Of a stretch of 12,073 nucleotides of DNA, positions 7,288-12,073 are shown one piece after another. How positions within the stretch are numbered: the stretch's first letter is position 1; each line of letters opens with the position of its first letter. Where the stretch lies: positions 1 to 12,073 of the forward strand of contig CALKMQ010000031.1 of NCBI GenBank assembly GCA_938092125.1, given 5' to 3'. The stretch comes from an uncultured bacterium (GTDB taxonomy: Bacteria > Fidelibacterota > Marinisomatia > Marinisomatales > UBA1611). The position numbers and the translations under genes are program-made. The notes beneath the pieces are model-generated. The model was not told the DNA's origin. It did no database searches and was given only the letters and a program-made list of their open reading frames with translations.

Positions 7288-8324
7288 CTTAACCTTGAAT
7301 ATACTTTTGGATCAAAAGCTTCTCTAACACCCTCACCAATGAAGACAATAGCTAGTAGCGTGAAAAACTGAGCTGATACTGGAGAAAATACCATCCACCA
7401 TTTTGAGATATTTGATAGGCCGACATCTAGCATTTGACCCCAAGATGGCGTTGGAGGAGCTAAACCAAAACCTAAATAATCTAGACCAACAAGCGCTGAA
7501 ATTCCCGCAACAACTGAAAAAGGAAAATATGTTATAATAGGTACAAGAGAGTTAGCTAAAATATGTTTAAACATAATTTTAAAATTTGATTGCCCCATGC
7601 TTAAAGCTGCAGCAACATATGGCTTGGCTTTCTCCCTGTAAAATTCAGCCCTAATTAAATAAGTCATACTTATCCAATTAACCAATGTATAGATACCGAT
7701 TAAAAGAAAAAATGATGGTTTCAAAATTGAAGATATGATAATTATTACAAAAAGCATTGGCAGGCTTGACCAAACTTCGATTAATCTTTGGAAAAACAAA
7801 TCAAACTTGCCACCATAATAACCCATTGCTCCACCAATTAAAATACCAACAATATAATTGATGATTGTGAGTATCAACGCAAATGATATAGATATATTAA
7901 ATGCATAACAAAGACGGGCAAAAACATCTCTTCCTGTGTTGTCTGTACCTAGCCAATGTAATGAAGATGGTGATTCATACATCTTATTCCCATCATAAGT
8001 TATATCTTCAAATGGTGAATAAGGATATGGCGGTAACAAGACCCAGTTACTACTGTTTAAGTCCTCTTTAAAAGAGCTTTTTAGCTCCCTATATCTAGCT
8101 TCTCCTGGGACGTCTTGTCCAAATACCTGTCCACTAACAAAACCAGTAACAATGGGAAAATAATAATTTCCTTCATATTTGACGATTAATGCTTTATTAT
8201 TAATTAATAAAGGTAAAAAGAAAGAAAGAATATATAATGAAAGCAAAATTATTAAAGAATAATAACCTCTCTTCAAAGTTTTAAACTTTTGCCATCGTCT
8301 ACTAAAAATAGAAGTATTTTTCAT
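7284..8324 (-). CDS. yejE: Peptide ABC importer inner-membrane permease, YejE-like
   Basis: This 346-residue permease is close to the length of E. coli YejE. One membrane helix spans about 22-41, followed by the YejE-type periplasmic stretch: NNKALIVKYEGNYYFP, then W-x-L-x-PPxPYSP, and the conserved HWLGTDNTGRDVFAR (123-137). This leads into the core helices (about 144-168, 187-222, 262-284, 315-332). The cytoplasmic coupling (EAA) loop is at about 236-262, with AALSMGQ and the HILANSLVP ending. The late segment DYLGFGLAPPTPSWGQML and C-terminal EGVREAFDPK are typical of DppC/OppC-like permeases. Together with the 8339-9625 permease it forms the transmembrane channel. It begins 14 bases after that gene's stop, with no clear Shine-Dalgarno sequence. 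It looks complete. Confidence 0.9.
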   Translation of the reverse strand: MKNTSIFSRRWQKFKTLKRGYYSLIILLSLYILSFFLPLLINNKALIVKYEGNYYFPIVTGFVSGQVFGQDVPGEARYRELKSSFKEDLNSSNWVLLPPYPYSPFEDITYDGNKMYESPSSLHWLGTDNTGRDVFARLCYAFNISISFALILTIINYIVGILIGGAMGYYGGKFDLFFQRLIEVWSSLPMLFVIIIISSILKPSFFLLIGIYTLVNWISMTYLIRAEFYREKAKPYVAAALSMGQSNFKIMFKHILANSLVPIITYFPFSVVAGISALVGLDYLGFGLAPPTPSWGQMLDVGLSNISKWWMVFSPVSAQFFTLLAIVFIGEGVREAFDPKVYSRLR

Positions 8325-8338
8325 TCTGTTCGTAGCCC

Positions 8339-9625
8339 TTACTTAAAACGTATCCTAGGATCAACAATTGCTAGAACAAAATCAGAAATTATGTTGCCTA
8401 AAAGTCTAATTAAAACAACTATAACTAAGAAACCTAGTGTAACAGGATAATCTCTCGATAAAATAGCTTCATACGCCATTCTTCCAAACCCATCTATGTT
8501 AAACATTCGTTCAATAAAATAAGATCCTGCAATGACGACACCTAAAAGATGTCCTATTCCTGAAGCAATAGGGATCAGACTGTTGCGCATGGCGTGGTAC
8601 CAAATAACACGATTTTCTTTAAGACCTTTTGCAAATGCAGTTCTAACATAATCTTGACTTAAATTTTCAAGCAGACTATTTTTCATTAATACTGTTAATG
8701 TTGCGAAGCTACCAATAGACCAAGCAATAATAGGTAAAATCATATGATGTATTTGATCAAAAACTTTTTGTATTGGCGATAATGTATCCCAAATCTCTGA
8801 TGGACTCCTAAAACCGCCTAAAGGAAAAACATCAAAAAAACTACCACCTCCAAACAATACCAATAAGACACCACCCAATGCCCAACCTGGAATGGAATAA
8901 GCCATAAAAATTAGAACACTAGAACCAAAATCAAATGCAGAGCCGTGATTTAATGCTTTCTTGATTCCCAACGGAATGCAAATTAAATATGAAAGAAATA
9001 TGCCCGTTAAACCAAAAAATAAAGAAATCTTAAAACGAGGTTTCATAACTTCAGTAACAGGCTTTAGATAAGTATAAGACTTACCGAGGTTTCCTGTTAA
9101 GATACCAGAATATTCTTGCTGGAAAACAACAGCATCTAATGACCCATCTTCGTTTGAATTCTCAATTTTTGAAAACCAATTTTCACTTTTCTCGCCACTT
9201 TTTTCATAAACAATAAGATCATTGTCATTAGAAATTGATACATCAACTTTCCATATAGCACCATCAACTTTACCAACTCTCTTTTCAACAGAGCTTATAC
9301 CTTTAGGTATCGAAAAATCCCTATGTTTAATTTCTCTGGGCCAAACTCCCAACCAACTAAGGTATCTTTGATAGATTGGCTTATCAAATCCGTAGAACCG
9401 TTCTAACTCTTTCAAAGCTTTTGGAGGTAATGATACACCTCCTATGGCATTTGAAGAAGATCCTCCTCCACCTTCACCAACAACATTACCACCCATTTGA
9501 AGTTCTAACATCATCTGTTCAATCGGACCACCTGGGGCCATTTGTAGAATGGTAAAAACTAAAATAGTTGAACCTAAAAAAGTAGGTATCATTAAAAGAA
9601 TTCTTCTTAAAAAGTAGTTTACCAT
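8339..9625 (-). CDS. yejB: Peptide ABC importer inner-membrane permease, YejB-like with insertion
   Basis: This 428-residue permease begins like E. coli YejB: MVNYFLRRILLMIPT, helix 1 (about 8-29), then APGGP (30-34), the Gly/Ser-rich stretch 45-63 and ERFYGFDKPIYQRY (75-88). The family would then continue to a short '...GDS' strand, found here as GNLGKSYTY (178-186). About 75 extra residues (roughly 95-172) lie between, making the protein longer than the usual 360 or so. The core then resumes, with helices near 200-220, 236-258, 294-318, 352-370 and 396-420. The EAA coupling loop is at 326-352 (YVRTAFAKGL...RNSLIP), and the family ending is SRDYPVTLG...DPRIRF. The insertion should lie in the periplasm. 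The gene follows the binding-protein gene by 19 bases. The FDVFPLGGF segment specifically resembles YejB rather than DppB/OppB. It is complete, with no frameshift. Confidence 0.9.
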   Translation of the reverse strand: MVNYFLRRILLMIPTFLGSTILVFTILQMAPGGPIEQMMLELQMGGNVVGEGGGGSSSNAIGGVSLPPKALKELERFYGFDKPIYQRYLSWLGVWPREIKHRDFSIPKGISSVEKRVGKVDGAIWKVDVSISNDNDLIVYEKSGEKSENWFSKIENSNEDGSLDAVVFQQEYSGILTGNLGKSYTYLKPVTEVMKPRFKISLFFGLTGIFLSYLICIPLGIKKALNHGSAFDFGSSVLIFMAYSIPGWALGGVLLVLFGGGSFFDVFPLGGFRSPSEIWDTLSPIQKVFDQIHHMILPIIAWSIGSFATLTVLMKNSLLENLSQDYVRTAFAKGLKENRVIWYHAMRNSLIPIASGIGHLLGVVIAGSYFIERMFNIDGFGRMAYEAILSRDYPVTLGFLVIVVLIRLLGNIISDFVLAIVDPRIRFK

Positions 9626-9644
9626 GTTCTATTCAGAAATCAAT

Positions 9645-11555
9645 CTAAGAATTCTTTGCTAAATAATTTGGCCAGTATTTCATATCGATGGGTTTTAGAG
9701 GTAATGACTTTCCGCTTTCTATAGACTCTTTCAATTCACTATCTTTATCTTCATCATACCACCAGTAGTATAAAGCGTCCCAATATTCCCCTACATACCG
9801 CGAAAACATCCAATCAGGATAGCCAAACTTGTCCCACCACATCATTCTTGAATAGTTTCTTGAAATACTAAATGCAATAGGATGAACATCACTGAAAATT
9901 CCATCAATTTCTCTAATAATTTCCACTCTCCTCTTTTGATCAAAACATATATCATATTCATCTAACAGATTATCAACTCGGTCACTTTTAAAACCCCATA
10001 CATTATTATTATCATTTTGGTCGGCCAATGTTGACCTCAAGCTCCCTTCTGGGTTAGGATAAATAAGACCTGAATACGCAAGAAGACAAACGTTAAAGTT
10101 TCTAGCATTTACGTTTTTTATCATAGTATTATAATCCATAAATTTTATTTGCATGTCTATTCCATATTCTTTGAGCATTTGTTGAACGGGAGTCACCATG
10201 TATGCACTAGTTTTTTGAATTACAATCTCAAAAGATAATATTTTTCCTGTTTCAGAATGAACAAGCCATCCGTTAGAGTCTCTTTCTAAGTATCCAGCCT
10301 CTTTTAAAAGTTTCTTTGCTTCTGTGGGGTTATATTCAAAAGGTTTATTATCTTTGTTTTCATAAACAGATCCAGAATAAAGTGAATTCATCATTCCATA
10401 CTCATTATAATACATCTCTTTATTCATTTTTTGGCGATCATACAAATAACAAAAAGCATATCTTATTCTTTTATCATTAAATGGCCATTGGCGCATATTA
10501 AAGTAATAGCCTGAAGTGCCAGCAGGTTTTTCTGAGTAGACTCTTTGCTTTTTAATCCAACCTTTTTTTGTGGCTCTAAAATCTGTTTCTTCAACCCATC
10601 GCCTAGATCTTTGAACATTATATATATCCTGTTCGCCTTTTTTGAATTTTTCAAATTGTAGCGCATCGTTATCTTTTACTACGGAAACCTTAATCTTATC
10701 AAAATTATATTTATATTTGTTAAACGGACTGTCAGCATTCCAATAATCAAGCCTCCTTTCAAGAGTATATGACTCTTGATTTTTAATATTTTTGTCCTCA
10801 ATAATGTAGGGACCTGTTCCTGGAATAACGGAAAAAGCATACTCTTCTAAAAAGGCAGTTCCGTCGAGATCTTTTAATATATGATTTGGGTGGAGAACCA
10901 TTGTTGAAAAATATAAAAAGTTTCTCCAATTAACCGATTTTGCCTTTACAGAAACAATATATTTTGATTTAGCAATTGGTCTCTCAAATTTTCCATATGT
11001 TATTTGTTCTGCAGGAGAAAGGATTGTTTCATCCATCCTAAGGTCCCATGTTGCGATTACATCATCTGAAGTTACTGGCATACCATCCCACCACCTTGCA
11101 TCAGGATTTATTCTGAATTCAAAAGTCGTCTTGTCTTTTGATATCTTCCAGTGAGAGGCTAATCTAGGCGTAAACTCTAAAGTCGCAGGGTGTTGACCCA
11201 GTAGACCTTCATAGCATAAACTCATAATAGTTCTACTATTAAGTACTTGAGATGAATTTTGGCCTAAGACTCTCATTGTTCTTGGAAACAATGAATGGAT
11301 ATAATTTAGTTTTCCACCTTTAACTGCTTTCGGATCACCAAAAAATGTTTTATCAACTTTTTCATTCCATTCGTAAGTGTCAAAACCAAGATTTTTTGCA
11401 ATTTTTTCAAATCCATAACCACCATCTTCAGCACTGGTTTGAGAATCTTTGTTTGAAATGTTGTTTTTCTTTTGGCTTAGGTTAGAATCTTTTTTTGAAT
11501 CGCCACCGCAAGAAAAAAGTAGAATTAAAAATAATGTGAGGATATAATTTTTCAT
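9645..11555 (-). CDS. yejA: Peptide-binding lipoprotein, YejA-like (family 5 solute-binding protein)
   Basis: This is a 636-residue extracellular solute-binding protein. The signal peptide ends in the lipobox L13-F14-S15-C16, so the mature protein is lipid-anchored at Cys16, unlike the soluble YejA of E. coli. A polar Lys/Asn/Ser linker (about 17-46) leads to the family-5 domain. YejA-like features include FFGDPKAVKGGKLNY (71-85), YEGLLGQHP, the RLASHW...FRINPDARWWDG block (131-158), the VTSDDVIATWD helix, GTGPYIIE, and the LQFEKFKKGEQDIYN strand. The C-terminal lobe shows KEAGY and a PNPEGSLRS loop. It should deliver oligopeptides or peptide-like compounds to the two permeases. As first gene of the minus-strand run it probably follows the operon promoter in the 97-base gap upstream, where I could not pick a convincing promoter. 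ATG is at 11555-11553, without Shine-Dalgarno. Confidence 0.9.
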   Translation of the reverse strand: MKNYILTLFLILLFSCGGDSKKDSNLSQKKNNISNKDSQTSAEDGGYGFEKIAKNLGFDTYEWNEKVDKTFFGDPKAVKGGKLNYIHSLFPRTMRVLGQNSSQVLNSRTIMSLCYEGLLGQHPATLEFTPRLASHWKISKDKTTFEFRINPDARWWDGMPVTSDDVIATWDLRMDETILSPAEQITYGKFERPIAKSKYIVSVKAKSVNWRNFLYFSTMVLHPNHILKDLDGTAFLEEYAFSVIPGTGPYIIEDKNIKNQESYTLERRLDYWNADSPFNKYKYNFDKIKVSVVKDNDALQFEKFKKGEQDIYNVQRSRRWVEETDFRATKKGWIKKQRVYSEKPAGTSGYYFNMRQWPFNDKRIRYAFCYLYDRQKMNKEMYYNEYGMMNSLYSGSVYENKDNKPFEYNPTEAKKLLKEAGYLERDSNGWLVHSETGKILSFEIVIQKTSAYMVTPVQQMLKEYGIDMQIKFMDYNTMIKNVNARNFNVCLLAYSGLIYPNPEGSLRSTLADQNDNNNVWGFKSDRVDNLLDEYDICFDQKRRVEIIREIDGIFSDVHPIAFSISRNYSRMMWWDKFGYPDWMFSRYVGEYWDALYYWWYDEDKDSELKESIESGKSLPLKPIDMKYWPNYLAKNS

Positions 11556-11652
11556 ATTTTGATTTGTTTATACTTTTATTGTTTAATTAAAGAGTAGAAT
11601 GTAATAATTGATTTGATAAATGAATATTTAAAATGATTTATTTTATATTTTT

Positions 11653-12073
11653 TTATTTTGAGACATTACCTTTATTATCCGTTTTAATTAAAATTGAATC
11701 AAACGATAAATTTGATATAGTTGAAGTACCTGCAATTATGTACCCTCCTTTTGTTAGTTGCTGCACAGAGTTACCGATATCAACTCCAATACCACCAATA
11801 GTCTTTTTCCATTTTTCTTTTCCTAATTGGTTCGTTTTAAGTAAGAAGATATCGCTCTTACCTTTGCCGTAGCTAGTTGTTTCACCCGTTATTATAAAAC
11901 CTCCCTCTTTACACTCGCTTACTGCATTTCCTATATCATTTTCCTTACCTCCATATAGGTTCATCCATAATTTTTGTCCTAAAGAATCGAATTTTATTAT
12001 TACAATATCTTTCATTCCTTTACTGAAAAATGATTCACTTGATCCAACCGCTACAAATCCGTTATCCTTAGTT
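11653..12073 (-). CDS. Propeller-like repeat protein, C-terminal fragment, 5' end beyond window
   Basis: The frame is open from the right edge to TAA at 11655-11653 (139 residues visible). An internal Met at 12015 is not the start, because the repeat pattern continues upstream of it (DNGFVAVGSSESFF). Units of about 52 residues repeat: D-I-x-[IL]-x-K-x-[DN]-x-x-G-x-x-x-W, then x-YGG/IGG, D-x-G-[NK]-[SA]-V, and GG[FY]-I-[IV]-[AT]-G-x-[TS]. Two full units and part of others are visible. Such repeats form beta-propeller-like blades in large secreted proteins of Bacteroidota, Marinimicrobia and related groups. The protein ends after SILIKTDNKGNVSK, with no C-terminal sorting domain. It is on the same strand as and upstream of the peptide-import genes, 97 bases from the binding-protein start; functional linkage is not implied. 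Confidence 0.75.
   Translation of the reverse strand, partial: TKDNGFVAVGSSESFFSKGMKDIVIIKFDSLGQKLWMNLYGGKENDIGNAVSECKEGGFIITGETTSYGKGKSDIFLLKTNQLGKEKWKKTIGGIGVDIGNSVQQLTKGGYIIAGTSTISNLSFDSILIKTDNKGNVSK

Noticed and set aside
11556..11652. Promoter for the peptide-import operon
   Set aside because: The gap is almost pure A+T; no paired boxes with good spacing could be distinguished from background.

Overview
The window looks like chromosomal DNA of a free-living, Gram-negative-type bacterium, strongly A+T-rich (about two-thirds by eye). Secreted proteins carry short Lys-poor signal peptides, substrate-binding proteins are lipoproteins, and there are MORN/YwqK-type repeat proteins and a propeller-like repeat protein of the '(D)GGYIIAGTT' kind. 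This repertoire fits marine members of the FCB group (Marinimicrobia/SAR406 or Bacteroidota). That placement is inference from gene content and composition; no marker gene is present.

Layout. (1) 1-920, minus: a lipoprotein with MORN_2/YwqK repeats, cut by the left edge. (2) 1044-2174, plus: the only plus-strand gene, a membrane protein with an N-terminal J-domain-like segment that lacks the HPD motif. (3) 2191-2988, minus: a second secreted MORN-repeat protein with about eight 24-residue units, starting at TTG. (4) 3048-3656, minus: a small exported protein that I do not recognise. (5) 11555-3728, minus: a compact six-gene run encoding a complete peptide ABC importer of the YejABE (microcin C/oligopeptide) type, i.e. 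lipoprotein binding protein, two permeases and two separate ATPases, followed directly by a cytoplasmic M3-family zinc oligopeptidase. (6) 11653-12073, minus: the C-terminal end of a propeller-like repeat protein cut by the right edge.

How it works together. The genes in block 5 are 12-19 nt apart or overlap by 4 nt (ATGA), so they are probably one transcript. The binding protein captures peptides, the YejB/YejE-like permeases and two ATPases import them, and the M3 peptidase at the end of the run cuts them to smaller products. Blocks 1-3 form a second neighbourhood: two paralogous secreted MORN-repeat proteins flank a membrane-anchored J-like protein on the opposite strand.

I saw no tRNA, rRNA, CRISPR array, insertion sequence or attachment site. 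No intergenic stretch exceeds 125 bases. I found no convincing undescribed system; the most unusual items are the HPD-less J-like membrane protein between the two MORN paralogues and the roughly 75-residue insertion in the YejB-like permease.
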